In this document: in pieces, positions 34,782-43,791 of the stretch
Layout of the letters: the number at the start of each line of letters is the position of its first letter
How positions within the stretch are numbered: the stretch's first letter is position 1
From: Duganella sp. 1224
GTDB lineage: Bacteria > Pseudomonadota > Gammaproteobacteria > Burkholderiales > Burkholderiaceae_D
DNA length: 64,000 nt
Assembly: GCF_013408245.1 (NCBI RefSeq)
Contig: NZ_JACBYS010000001.1
Location: 806,001-870,000 of the forward strand
Direction of reading: 5' to 3'
The notes under the pieces: model-generated
The model's input: only the letters and a program-made list of their open reading frames with translations
Databases searched by the model: none
Told to the model about the DNA's origin: nothing
Translations under genes and position numbers: made by a program

Positions 34782-34846
34782 TATCAATTTCGATATCGAT
34801 ATTGATAAACAATTCATTGGAAAGTTATCTCGGTCCATTTTAGTAT
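34782..34846 (+). promoter_or_regulatory. Dehydratase-operon promoter with LysR-type palindrome
   Basis: A 26-base near-perfect palindrome centred on CGATATCG (34782-34807; outer arms TATCAATTT and ATATTGATA) lies about 58 bases before the predicted transcript start, a typical LysR recognition position. TTGGAA (34817-34822), 18-base spacer and TAGTAT (34841-34846) follow. It aligns without gaps to 46391-46456. Confidence 0.65.
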
Positions 34847-34909
34847 CCCTCATCGATGCGGGGGCGGGGCGGTCGCGCCCCCGCGCAGGAATATATTGAG
34901 GAGAAATGC

Positions 34910-36652
34910 ATGTCTGAGCATGACAAAAAGGTGAAGCTGCGCTCGGCCGAGTGGTTCGGCACGGAAGATAAGAACGGCTTCATGTACCGCAGCTGGATGA
35001 AGAATCAGGGCATTCCTGACCACGAATTCCAGGGCAAGCCCATTATCGGCATCTGCAACACCTGGTCTGAGCTGACTCCCTGCAACGCGCACTTCCGCAA
35101 GCTGGCGGAACACGTCAAGCGCGGCATCCTCGAAGCCGGCGGCTTCCCGGTCGAATTCCCGGTATTCTCCAACGGCGAATCGAACCTGCGCCCGACCGCC
35201 ATGCTGACCCGTAACCTGGCCTCGATGGACGTGGAAGAATCGATCCGCGGCAATCCGATGGATGGCGTGGTGCTGCTGGTCGGCTGCGACAAGACCACGC
35301 CGGCGCTGCTGATGGGCGCTGCCTCGGTAGACATCCCGACCATCGTGGTCACCGGCGGCCCGATGCTGAACGGTAAACTGAACGGCAAGAACATCGGCTC
35401 CGGCACCGCCGTCTGGCAACTGCACGAGCAGGTCAAGGCTGGCGAAATCTCGATGCACGACTTCATCGCCGCCGAAGCGGGCCACTCGCGTTCCGCCGGC
35501 ACCTGCAACACCATGGGCACCGCGTCGACCATGGCCTGTATGGCCGAATCGCTGGGCACCTCGCTACCGCACAATGCCGCCATTCCGGCGGTGGATGCGC
35601 GCCGCTACGTGCTGGCGCACATGTCGGGCATCCGCATCGTCGAAATGGTGAAGGAAGACCTGAAACTGTCGAAGATCCTGACCAAGGAGAACTTCGAGAA
35701 CGCCATCCGCGTCAACGCCGCCATCGGCGGTTCGACCAACGCCGTGATCCACTTGAAGGCCATCGCCGGCCGCATCGGCGTCGACCTGGAGCTGGAGGAC
35801 TGGACCCGCGTTGGCCGCGGCACGCCGACCATCGTCGACCTGCTGCCGTCGGGCCGCTTCCTGATGGAGGAGTTCTACTACGCCGGCGGCCTGCCGGGCG
35901 TGATCCGCCGCATGGGCGATGGCGCCATCCTGCCGCATCCGAACGCGCCGACCGTCAACGGCAAGAGCCTGTGGGACAACTGCAAGGACGCGCCGATCTA
36001 CGACGACGAGGTTATTCGCACGCTGGACAATCCGATCTGCAAGGACGGCGGCATCTGCATCCTGCGCGGCAACCTGGCGCCGCGCGGCGCCGTGCTCAAG
36101 CCATCGGCCGCCACGCCGGAGCTGATGCAGCATCGCGGCAAGGCGGTGGTGTTCGAGGACTTTGAGCACTACAAGGCGCGCATCATGGACCCGGAACTGG
36201 AAGTGGACAAGGATTCGGTGCTGGTGATGAAGAACTGCGGCCCGAAAGGCTATCCGGGCATGGCGGAAGTGGGCAATATGGGCCTGCCGCCCAAGCTGCT
36301 GGCGGCAGGCGTGAAAGACATGGTGCGCATTTCTGACGCGCGCATGTCCGGCACCGCTTACGGCACCGTGGTGCTGCACGTGGCGCCGGAGGCCATGGCC
36401 GGCGGCCCGCTGGGCATCGTCAAGGATGGCGACTGGATTACGCTGGACTGCGCCGGCGGCAAGCTGAATCTGGAAGTGTCGGATGAGGAAATCGCCGCGC
36501 GCCAGGCCGTGCGTGAACGCGGCAGCGCGCCGGGGCCGAAGACCGGTTATCAGCAGCTGTACATCGAACATGTGCTGCAGGCGGACGAGGGCTGCGATTT
36601 CGATTTCCTGGTCGGCAAGCGCGGTTCGGCCGTGCCGCGCCACTCGCATTAA
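34910..36652 (+). CDS. IlvD/Edd-family sugar-acid dehydratase, probably L-arabonate dehydratase
   Basis: The 580-residue product is an IlvD/Edd Fe-S dehydratase: cluster Cys in ICNTWSELTPCN, VGCDKTTPA and AGTCNTMGTASTMACMAE, and the C-terminal ARMSGTAYGTVVLHVAPEA. Pentonate-specific members are of this size. The neighbours (an AraD1-like protein, a semialdehyde dehydrogenase, an SDR, arabinosidases) point to L-arabonate or D-xylonate as substrate, giving 2-dehydro-3-deoxy-pentonate. A GAGGAG site precedes the ATG at 34910, which settles the start. Confidence 0.92.
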   Translation: MSEHDKKVKLRSAEWFGTEDKNGFMYRSWMKNQGIPDHEFQGKPIIGICNTWSELTPCNAHFRKLAEHVKRGILEAGGFPVEFPVFSNGESNLRPTAMLTRNLASMDVEESIRGNPMDGVVLLVGCDKTTPALLMGAASVDIPTIVVTGGPMLNGKLNGKNIGSGTAVWQLHEQVKAGEISMHDFIAAEAGHSRSAGTCNTMGTASTMACMAESLGTSLPHNAAIPAVDARRYVLAHMSGIRIVEMVKEDLKLSKILTKENFENAIRVNAAIGGSTNAVIHLKAIAGRIGVDLELEDWTRVGRGTPTIVDLLPSGRFLMEEFYYAGGLPGVIRRMGDGAILPHPNAPTVNGKSLWDNCKDAPIYDDEVIRTLDNPICKDGGICILRGNLAPRGAVLKPSAATPELMQHRGKAVVFEDFEHYKARIMDPELEVDKDSVLVMKNCGPKGYPGMAEVGNMGLPPKLLAAGVKDMVRISDARMSGTAYGTVVLHVAPEAMAGGPLGIVKDGDWITLDCAGGKLNLEVSDEEIAARQAVRERGSAPGPKTGYQQLYIEHVLQADEGCDFDFLVGKRGSAVPRHSH

Positions 36653-36660
36653 ACCCACCC

Positions 36661-36735
36661 CCGTCGCTCCGGCGAAAGCCGGAGCCCATGCTGAGCATGC
36701 GTTCCATGGGTTCCGGCCTGTGCCGGAACGACAGC
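36661..36735 (+). repeat. Intergenic palindromic repeat, copy 1
   Basis: Two 7-bp hairpins, CTCCGGC-GAAA-GCCGGAG (36667-36684) and TTCCGGC-CTGT-GCCGGAA (36711-36728), flank a CCCATG...CATGGG centre. The reverse complement of 39312-39386 matches it along the whole length. Confidence 0.85.
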
Positions 36736-36751
36736 GCTTAGGAGACTTTAC

Positions 36752-37744
36752 ATGCTACTCGTACAATTCAAAAATGAACAAGGCGCGCGCCAGGTCGGCG
36801 TGCTGGAACAGGATACCCTCCGCATCATCGACGGCTACAGCACCACCTACGCGCTGGCCCTGGATGCGATCCGCAAATCGGTCGGCCTGGCTGCGCTGGT
36901 GGACAAGTCGGTTGGCACGCAGACCGCGTCGTTCGGCGCCGTGGCCGCCGCCGGCCGCCTGCTGCCGCCGCTGGATCACACCGACCACGCCCACACCTAC
37001 GTCACCGGCACCGGCCTGACCCACCTCGGTTCCGCCGACACCCGCGACGCCATGCACAAGAAAATCGGCGGCGATGTCGAATCGCTGAGCGACTCGATGA
37101 AGATGTTCCGCCTCGGCGTGGAAGGCGGCAAGCCCGCCGCCGGCACCGCCGGCGTGCAGCCGGAGTGGTTCTACAAGGGCGATGGCTCGATCGTCGCCGC
37201 CAGCGGCCAGGACCTGTCGATGCCGGACTTCGCGCTGGATGGCGGCGAAGAGCCGGAAGTGGCCGGCCTGTACGTGATCGGCGACGACGGCCAGCCATAC
37301 CGTGTCGGTTTCGCCATCGGCAACGAGTTCTCGGACCACGTGACCGAACGCCAGAACTACCTGTACCTGGCGCACTCCAAGCTGCGCGCCTGCGGCCTTG
37401 GCCCGGCGCTGCTGGTCGGTGAGGCGCCCGCCAGTGTCGAGGGCACTTCGCGCATCTACGACAAGGAAGGCAAGGTGCGCTGGGAGAAGCCGTTCTTCAG
37501 CGGCGAACAGAATATGTCGCACACCATCGCCAACCTGGAACACCACCACTTCAAGTACCCGCTGTTCAAGCGTCCCGGCGACGTGCACGTGCACTTCTTC
37601 GGCACCGCCACCCTGAGCGTGGCCGACAACATCGTCGTGCAGCCTGGCGAAACCTTTGAAATCGAAGCGCCGCAGTTTGGCCCGGCGCTGCGCAACAAGC
37701 TGTCCGTGTTCAAAACCGAAGTCGCGAAAGTGAAAACATTATGA
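36752..37744 (+). CDS. AraD1/GguC-like FAH-superfamily protein, probable 2-dehydro-3-deoxypentonate dehydratase
   Basis: A 330-residue member of the fumarylacetoacetate hydrolase superfamily by pattern (GLYVIGDDGQPYRVGFAIGNEFSDHVTERQ..., RPGDVHVHFFGTATLS, a C-terminal beta-rich end). FAH-fold enzymes of Weimberg-type pathways dehydrate 2-keto-3-deoxypentonate to 2-oxoglutarate semialdehyde (XylX of Caulobacter). The position between a pentonate dehydratase and a semialdehyde dehydrogenase fits exactly that step. TAGGAG precedes the ATG; the stop overlaps the next gene by four bases. Confidence 0.85.
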   Translation: MLLVQFKNEQGARQVGVLEQDTLRIIDGYSTTYALALDAIRKSVGLAALVDKSVGTQTASFGAVAAAGRLLPPLDHTDHAHTYVTGTGLTHLGSADTRDAMHKKIGGDVESLSDSMKMFRLGVEGGKPAAGTAGVQPEWFYKGDGSIVAASGQDLSMPDFALDGGEEPEVAGLYVIGDDGQPYRVGFAIGNEFSDHVTERQNYLYLAHSKLRACGLGPALLVGEAPASVEGTSRIYDKEGKVRWEKPFFSGEQNMSHTIANLEHHHFKYPLFKRPGDVHVHFFGTATLSVADNIVVQPGETFEIEAPQFGPALRNKLSVFKTEVAKVKTL

Positions 37745-39309
37745 TGATTACTGGTGATGCACTGATTGGCGGCAAAGCCGTCAAGGGCACGGGCGCTGGC
37801 GTCCGCGCATACAACCCGGCCCTGGGCCAGGTCATTGAGCCCGAGTTCCGCACCGTGGACGCGGCGCAGATCGACCAGGCCTGCCGCCTGGCCGAGGAGG
37901 CTTTCGACACCTTCCGTTCGCTGAGCGACGAGCAGCGCGCCGGCTTCCTGGAGACCATCGCCGACCAGATCATGGCCTTGGGCGATGTGCTGGTCGAGCG
38001 CGTGATGGAAGAAACCAGCCTGCCGCGCGTGCGCGTGGAAGGTGAGCGCGGCCGCACCGTCGGCCAGCTCAAAATGTTTGCCAACCTGCTGCGCGAAGGC
38101 TCGTGGAACGACGTGCGCTTCGACAAGGCGCTGCCGGAACGGACGCCGCCGCGTCCCGACCTGCGCATGCGCATGATCGGCCTGGGCCCGGTGGCTGTTT
38201 TCGCGGCCAGTAACTTCCCGCTGGCTTTTTCTGTCGCTGGCGGCGACACCGCGTCGGCGCTGGCCGCCGGCTGCCCGGTGGTGCTGAAGGCGCACTTTGC
38301 CCATCCCGGCACCTCGGAACTGGTGGGCCGCGCGGTGGTCAAGGCGGTGGAGATCTGCGGCCTGCCGGCCGGCGTGTTCTCGCTGCTGACTGGCGTTGGC
38401 AATGAGTTGGGCATTGAGCTGGTGCGCCATCCGGCCATCAAGGCGGTCGGCTTCACCGGCTCGCGTGGCGGCGGCATGGCGCTGATGGCCGCTGCCGCCG
38501 CGCGTCCGGTGCCGATTCCGGTGTATGCGGAAATGAGCTCGATCAATCCGGTGTTTCTGCTGCCGCAGGCGCTGAAGAACCGCGCCGAAGATATCGCCGC
38601 CGGTTTCGCCGCTTCGCTGACCATGGGCGTGGGGCAGCTGTGCACCAATCCCGGCTTGGTGCTGGCGATTGATGGTCCCGATCTGGAGCGCTTTACCACT
38701 GCCGCCTCGCAGGCGCTGGTGGGCGGCGCGGCATGCTCGATGCTGTCGCCTGGCATCGCCGGCAATTTCGCGCGTGGCGTGAACCAGCTGGCCGGTCATG
38801 CGGACGTGAAGACGCTGGCGCTGGCGCCGCAGGCGGAAGGCAAGGGGGCGCCGGCGCTGTTCGTGTCGAATGCGTCGGCGTTCCTGTCGCAGCACGCGCT
38901 GCAGGAAGAGATCTTCGGTCCGGCCTCGCTGGTGGTGGTGTGCAAGGATGTGGCGGAGCTGCGCCAGGTGGCTGAGAAGCTGGAAGGCCAACTGACCGCC
39001 ACGCTGCAAATGGACGAAGGCGATATCGACGCGGCGCGCGCGCTGCTGCCGGTGCTGGAGCGTAAAGTGGGCCGCATTCTGGCCAACGGTTATCCGACCG
39101 GCGTGGAGGTCAGCAGCGCCATGGTGCATGGCGGTCCGTTCCCGTCGACCTCCGACGGGCGGTCGACGTCGGTGGGCACCGGTGCGATCGCGCGCTTCCT
39201 GCGGCCGGTGTGCTATCAGAACCTGTCGCAAGCGTTGCTGCCGGAAGTCCTGCGTGACGACGGCAGCGCCACCTGGCTGCGCCGCGACGGTGAATTGACC
39301 CGTAACTAA
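37741..39309 (+). CDS. 2-oxoglutarate semialdehyde dehydrogenase (ALDH family)
   Basis: A 522-residue aldehyde dehydrogenase: PVAVFAASNFPLAFSVAGGD, VGFTGSRGGGMAL for cofactor binding, catalytic Glu in EMSSINPVFLLP, and catalytic Cys in GQLCTNPGLVL. It resembles the ketoglutarate semialdehyde dehydrogenase group, which is longer than ordinary ALDHs. It should oxidise 2-oxoglutarate semialdehyde to 2-oxoglutarate, the last step of oxidative pentose breakdown. ATGA overlap with the AraD1-like gene. Confidence 0.92.
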   Translation: MMITGDALIGGKAVKGTGAGVRAYNPALGQVIEPEFRTVDAAQIDQACRLAEEAFDTFRSLSDEQRAGFLETIADQIMALGDVLVERVMEETSLPRVRVEGERGRTVGQLKMFANLLREGSWNDVRFDKALPERTPPRPDLRMRMIGLGPVAVFAASNFPLAFSVAGGDTASALAAGCPVVLKAHFAHPGTSELVGRAVVKAVEICGLPAGVFSLLTGVGNELGIELVRHPAIKAVGFTGSRGGGMALMAAAAARPVPIPVYAEMSSINPVFLLPQALKNRAEDIAAGFAASLTMGVGQLCTNPGLVLAIDGPDLERFTTAASQALVGGAACSMLSPGIAGNFARGVNQLAGHADVKTLALAPQAEGKGAPALFVSNASAFLSQHALQEEIFGPASLVVVCKDVAELRQVAEKLEGQLTATLQMDEGDIDAARALLPVLERKVGRILANGYPTGVEVSSAMVHGGPFPSTSDGRSTSVGTGAIARFLRPVCYQNLSQALLPEVLRDDGSATWLRRDGELTRN

Positions 39310-39311
39310 AA

Positions 39312-39386
39312 CAGCGTCGTCGCGGCGAAAGCCGTGACCCATAGAACGCATGCTCAGTATGGGCCCCGGCTTTCGCCGGGGTGACA
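39312..39386 (-). repeat. Intergenic palindromic repeat, copy 2 (inverted)
   Basis: CCCCGGC-TTTC-GCCGGGG (39364-39381) and a weaker TCGCGGC-GAAA-GCCGTGA hairpin (39319-39336) flank a CCCAT...ATGGG centre. It matches copy 1 at 36661-36735 in the opposite orientation, two genes away. Confidence 0.85.
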
Positions 39387-39405
39387 GAATAATCACGGAG
39401 ACTGT

Positions 39406-40173
39406 ATGACACAACTGGCCAGGTTCGGCAGCTTGCGCGGCAAGCGCGTATTCATCACCGGCGGCGGCACCGGCATCGGTGAAGCCATGGTGATTTCCTT
39501 CGCGGAGCAGGGCGCGCAGGTGGCTTTCGTCGACATCGCGCGCGACGCCAGCCTGGCGCTGATCCGCCGCGTGAAGGAAGCCGGTTATCCTGAACCGCTG
39601 TTCCGCCAGTGCGACATTACCGACATCCCCGCGCTGCAGTCCACCATGGCCGACATGGCCGGCGTGGTCGGCGACTTCGACATCCTGGTCAATAACGCCG
39701 CCAACGACCAGCGCCATGAAACGGCCGACGTCACGCCGGAATTCTGGGACAAGTGCATCGCCGTCAACCAGCGTCCCATGTTCTTCACCTGCCAGGCCGT
39801 ATTGGAAGGCATGAAGAAAAAGGGGGGCGGCTCCATCATCAACATCGGCTCCATCTCCTGGCACGTCAAGAACGCCGGCTATCCTGCCTACGCCACCACC
39901 AAGGCCGCCACGCACGGCCTGACGCGCGGGCTGGCGCGTGAATTCGGCGCCCATGGCATTCGCGTCAACACCGTCACGCCGGGCTGGGTGATGACCCAGC
40001 GCCAGATCGACCTGTGGCTGGATGACGCCGGCGAGGAAGACATCAAGCGCAACCAGTGCCTGCAGAACAAGCTGATGCCGCAGCACGTGGCATCGATGGT
40101 GCTGTTCCTGGCCGCCGACGACGGCGCCATGTGCACCGCGCAGGAATTCATCGTCGACGCGGGCTGGGTATAA
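39406..40173 (+). CDS. SDR-family dehydrogenase, probable L-arabinose/D-xylose 1-dehydrogenase
   Basis: A 255-residue classical short-chain dehydrogenase: cofactor motif TGGGTGIGEA, NNAAND, catalytic Ser in NIGSISW, and YATTK active site. In this cluster the missing first step is oxidation of free pentose to the 1,4-lactone, which SDR enzymes such as Caulobacter XylB carry out; the assignment is from context. CACGGAG precedes the ATG. No lactonase gene is present; lactone may open spontaneously or by an enzyme encoded elsewhere. Confidence 0.87.
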   Translation: MTQLARFGSLRGKRVFITGGGTGIGEAMVISFAEQGAQVAFVDIARDASLALIRRVKEAGYPEPLFRQCDITDIPALQSTMADMAGVVGDFDILVNNAANDQRHETADVTPEFWDKCIAVNQRPMFFTCQAVLEGMKKKGGGSIINIGSISWHVKNAGYPAYATTKAATHGLTRGLAREFGAHGIRVNTVTPGWVMTQRQIDLWLDDAGEEDIKRNQCLQNKLMPQHVASMVLFLAADDGAMCTAQEFIVDAGWV

Positions 40174-40262
40174 GCCGCAAGCAGTAGCAACACCGTTCGC
40201 CCCCGGAGACAGCGCGCATCGACGCGGCGGGGTATCGCAACCATCAGATAAATGGTAGGAAC

Positions 40263-42218
40263 ATGTTGAAGACAACCGTAGTCAAGGCGCTGACCTGCGC
40301 CACCGCCGCGATGGCCGTGACCGTGGCCGTCGCCACGCCGGCCGCCATCGCCGCGCACGCCCCAGCCGCGCTGCGCAGCCCGGACAAGCACATCGCCGTT
40401 ACCGTCCGCCAGTCCGAGGGCCGGCTGACGTATGCCATCGCCCGTGACGGCAAGCCGGTGCTGCTGCCATCCGACCTTGGCCTGCAACTGGCCGGCGCCG
40501 ACCTGACCGACGGCCTGACGCTGGTTGCCGCCTCCGCGCCGCGTGTGGTGGAAGACCACTACCAGATGGCGGTGGGCAAGCGCAAGGACATCAGCTACCG
40601 CGCCAATGAACAAACCTGGTCGCTGCAAAACGCCAAGGCGCAGAAGATCGACATCGTGTTCCGCGTCTCGAATGACGGCGTGGCGTTCCGCTACATCGTG
40701 GCCGACACCACGCTGCCGCTGAAAAAGCTGGTGCAGGAACACACCACCTTCGCGCTGCCGGCTGGCGCCCAGGCGTGGCTGCAGCCGATGGCGGTGGCGC
40801 AGACCGGCTTTGCCAACACTAATCCATCCTACGAAGAGCACTACCAGATGGAGATCCCGGCCGGCACGCCGTCGCCGTCCGAAGCAGGATGGGTGCTCCC
40901 CGCATTGTTCCGGACCGGCGCCAACTGGCTGGCCATCTCCGAGGCGGACATGGACGGCAGCTGGCAGGCATCGCGCCTCGCGCAGAACGCCCCCGGCGGC
41001 AAATACAGCATCGGCAACCCGATGCCGTCCGAAGTCTTCACCAACGGCGGCCTGATGGCCGAAACGCAGGGCACGCTCACGTCGCCATGGCGCATCATCG
41101 CGCTTGGATCGCTGGCCACCGTCACCAACTCCACGCTGGGCACCGACCTGGCGGCACCCGCGATCGCCTTTGACCCCGCGCGCGTCAAGCCTGGTCATGC
41201 CTCGTGGAGCTGGGTGATCCTGAAAGACGACTCCATCGTCTACGACGTGCAGAAGCAATTCATCGACTACGCGGCCGACATGAAGTGGGACTACACGCTG
41301 GTGGATGCCGACTGGGACCGCAAGATCGGCTACGAAAAAATCAAGCAGCTGGCCGATTACGCCGCCACAAAGAACGTAGGCCTCATCCTCTGGTACAACT
41401 CGTCCGGCGGATGGAACAAGACCGAGTACTCGCCCAAGAGCCAGTTGCTCACGCACGAGCAGCGGGTAAAGGAGTTCAAGCGGCTGACCGACATCGGCAT
41501 CAAGGGCCTGAAGATCGACTTCTTCGCCGGCGACGGCCAGTCGATGATCGCCTACTACAACGACATCCTGCGCGACGCCGCCAACGCCGGCCTGCTGGTC
41601 AACTTCCACGGCTCCACGCTGCCACGCGGCTGGGCGCGCACCTGGCCCAACCTGATGACCATGGAAGCGATACGCGGCTTTGAGTTCGTCACCTTTGGCC
41701 AGAAGGACCAGGACCTGATGCCGACCCACGCCGCCATGCTGCCGTTCACGCGCAACCTGTTCGACCCGATGGACTTTACGCCGATGGTGTTCGGCGACAT
41801 CCCCAAGATCAAGCGGTCTACCCGCAACGGCTTTGAACTGGCCACGTCGGTGCTGTACCTGTCCGGCATCCAGCACTTTGCCGAGACGCCGGAGGGCATG
41901 GCGACGGTGCCGGACTACGTCAAGACCTTCTTGCAAAAGCTGCCGCGCAGTTGGGACGACAGCCGCCTGGTGGAAGGTTATCCGGGCAAGTACGCCGTTA
42001 TCGCCCGCCGCGCCGGCGATACCTGGTACATCGCCGGCATCAACGGCACCACCGCCGACAAAACGCTGATGCTGGACCTGTCCTTCATCGGCAACAAGCA
42101 GGGCATGATCATGACCGATGGCGATGGCGAGCGCAGTTTCACCCAGCGCCCCATCGCCGCCGGCAAAAAAGTAGCGGTAACCATCAAGCCGCACGGCGGC
42201 TTTGTCATTCAACTATAA
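40263..42218 (+). CDS. Glycoside hydrolase family 97 protein
   Basis: The 651-residue product has a signal peptide (ending near AIAAHA), an N-terminal GH97 beta-sandwich (RSPDKHIAVTVRQSEGRLTYAI), a TIM barrel and a C-terminal beta-domain. The barrel motif KGLKIDFFAGDG places Asp419 as the likely nucleophile of the retaining GH97 subgroup, which includes alpha-galactosidases and beta-L-arabinopyranosidases. In an arabinan-oriented cluster the latter is attractive, since beta-L-arabinopyranose mimics alpha-galactose. GGTAGGA precedes the ATG. It starts a run of three secreted glycosidases. Confidence 0.92.
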   Translation: MLKTTVVKALTCATAAMAVTVAVATPAAIAAHAPAALRSPDKHIAVTVRQSEGRLTYAIARDGKPVLLPSDLGLQLAGADLTDGLTLVAASAPRVVEDHYQMAVGKRKDISYRANEQTWSLQNAKAQKIDIVFRVSNDGVAFRYIVADTTLPLKKLVQEHTTFALPAGAQAWLQPMAVAQTGFANTNPSYEEHYQMEIPAGTPSPSEAGWVLPALFRTGANWLAISEADMDGSWQASRLAQNAPGGKYSIGNPMPSEVFTNGGLMAETQGTLTSPWRIIALGSLATVTNSTLGTDLAAPAIAFDPARVKPGHASWSWVILKDDSIVYDVQKQFIDYAADMKWDYTLVDADWDRKIGYEKIKQLADYAATKNVGLILWYNSSGGWNKTEYSPKSQLLTHEQRVKEFKRLTDIGIKGLKIDFFAGDGQSMIAYYNDILRDAANAGLLVNFHGSTLPRGWARTWPNLMTMEAIRGFEFVTFGQKDQDLMPTHAAMLPFTRNLFDPMDFTPMVFGDIPKIKRSTRNGFELATSVLYLSGIQHFAETPEGMATVPDYVKTFLQKLPRSWDDSRLVEGYPGKYAVIARRAGDTWYIAGINGTTADKTLMLDLSFIGNKQGMIMTDGDGERSFTQRPIAAGKKVAVTIKPHGGFVIQL

Positions 42219-42236
42219 AAACCAAGGAGACTGAGA

Positions 42237-43787
42237 GTGAATCCAATCCAACGCGGCGTATTCGCCCTGTGCATGATGGCCGCCGGCGCCGCCTTTGCGG
42301 TCAATCCGGTCAGCCTGACCATCGACGCCGCCAAACCGGGCGCGGTGATTAACAAGGACGTCTACGGCCAGTTTGCCGAGCACCTGGGCACCGGTATTTA
42401 CGAAGGCCTGTGGGTCGGTCCGAAATCGAAGATCCCCAACACCAAGGGTTGGCGCAACGACGTGGTCGGCGCGCTGAAGGATATCCACGTGCCGCTGGTG
42501 CGCTGGCCCGGCGGCTGCTTCGCCGACGAGTACCACTGGCGTGATGGCATCGGCCCGCGCGAGAAGCGTCCGGTCAAGGTCAACACCAACTGGGGCGGCG
42601 TCGACGAATCCAACGCCGTTGGCACGCACGAGTTCTTCGACCTGGTCGATCTGCTGGGCGCGGACGCCTACGTCAACGGCAACCTTGGCACCGGCAGCGC
42701 GCAGGAGATGTCGGAGTGGATCGAGTACATGACCTCCGACAGCAAGTCCACACTGGCCAACCTGCGCCGCAAGAATGGCCGCGACAAGCCGTTCAAGGTG
42801 GCGTATTTCGCCGTCGGTAACGAGTCCTGGGGCTGCGGCGGCAATATGAGCCCGCAGTACTATTCGGACCTGTACAAGCAGACCGAAACCTTCCTGCGCG
42901 CGCCCAAGCAGTATCGCCCGAAGATCATCGCCAGCGGCGGCAACGGCGATGACGTGACGTGGTCCGATGTGCTGAGCAAGGAGTTGAAAAAGCAAACTTA
43001 CGGCATCACCTTCCACTACTACACCCTCCCGACCGGCAACTGGGACACGAAGGGCGCATCGACCGGCTTCCAGGAGAAGGAGTGGATTTCTACGCTGTCC
43101 AACACGCTGCGCATGGATACCTTCATCCAGAATAACAGCGCCGCCATGGACAAGCACGATCCGGAGAAGAAACTGGGCCTGCTGGTGGACGAGTGGGGCA
43201 CGTGGTATGACGTGGAGAAGGGCACCAATCCCGGTTTCCTGTTCCAGCAAAACACGTTGCGCGACGCGGTGGTGGCGGCGCTCAACTTCAACATCTTCCA
43301 CGCCCACGCAGATCGCGTGCGGATGACGAATATCGCGCAGATGGTCAATGTGCTGCAGGCCATGATCATCACCGACAAGGACAAGATGCTGTTGACGCCG
43401 ACCTATTACGCCTTCCAGATGTATGTGCCGTTCCAGGGGGCGACCTCGCTGCCGGTGGCGCTGAAGGACAATCCCGACTACAGCGTGGACAGCCTCAAAG
43501 TGCCGGGCGTGAGCGCCTCGGCGGCGCGCGGCACGGACGGCAAGCTGTATCTGGCGCTGGTCAACACCAACCCGACCAGGGAGACCGAGGTGGCGGTCAA
43601 TGTCGCTGGCCAGGGCATCAAGTCGGCTACCGGCAAGCTGCTGACCGCGTCCGCCATGGACACGCATAACACCTTCCAGGCGCCGAACGCGATCAAGCCT
43701 GTGCCATTCAATGCCACCGCCGGCGCCGACGGCAAGCTGACGATGCGGCTCCCGGCCAAGGCGGTGGTCGTGGTGGCGGTGGAGTAA
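42237..43787 (+). CDS. GH51 alpha-L-arabinofuranosidase
   Basis: A 516-residue exported protein (leader FALCMMAAGAAFA) with the GH51 catalytic pair: acid/base Glu196 in AVGNESWGCGG and nucleophile Glu319 in LLVDEWGTWYD. VRWPGGCFADEYHWRDGIGP is also diagnostic. It releases alpha-linked L-arabinofuranose from arabinan or arabinoxylan side chains. Most GH51 enzymes are cytoplasmic, so a signal peptide is notable. It starts at GTG with AAGGAG upstream, 18 bases after GH97. Confidence 0.94.
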   Translation: MNPIQRGVFALCMMAAGAAFAVNPVSLTIDAAKPGAVINKDVYGQFAEHLGTGIYEGLWVGPKSKIPNTKGWRNDVVGALKDIHVPLVRWPGGCFADEYHWRDGIGPREKRPVKVNTNWGGVDESNAVGTHEFFDLVDLLGADAYVNGNLGTGSAQEMSEWIEYMTSDSKSTLANLRRKNGRDKPFKVAYFAVGNESWGCGGNMSPQYYSDLYKQTETFLRAPKQYRPKIIASGGNGDDVTWSDVLSKELKKQTYGITFHYYTLPTGNWDTKGASTGFQEKEWISTLSNTLRMDTFIQNNSAAMDKHDPEKKLGLLVDEWGTWYDVEKGTNPGFLFQQNTLRDAVVAALNFNIFHAHADRVRMTNIAQMVNVLQAMIITDKDKMLLTPTYYAFQMYVPFQGATSLPVALKDNPDYSVDSLKVPGVSASAARGTDGKLYLALVNTNPTRETEVAVNVAGQGIKSATGKLLTASAMDTHNTFQAPNAIKPVPFNATAGADGKLTMRLPAKAVVVVAVE

Positions 43788-43791
43788 GCGC

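Noticed and set aside
40180-40262. A fourth TATCG-N16-CATTGG element upstream of GH97
   Set aside because: TATCG is present but the second half is absent at the right spacing, and no good -10 box follows.
37456-40275. 939-codon minus-strand ORF opposite the ALDH and SDR genes
   Set aside because: Covers two genes and an intergenic repeat; composition is that of an antisense frame.
39888-42212. 774-codon minus-strand ORF opposite GH97
   Set aside because: Antisense to a glycosidase with intact motifs.
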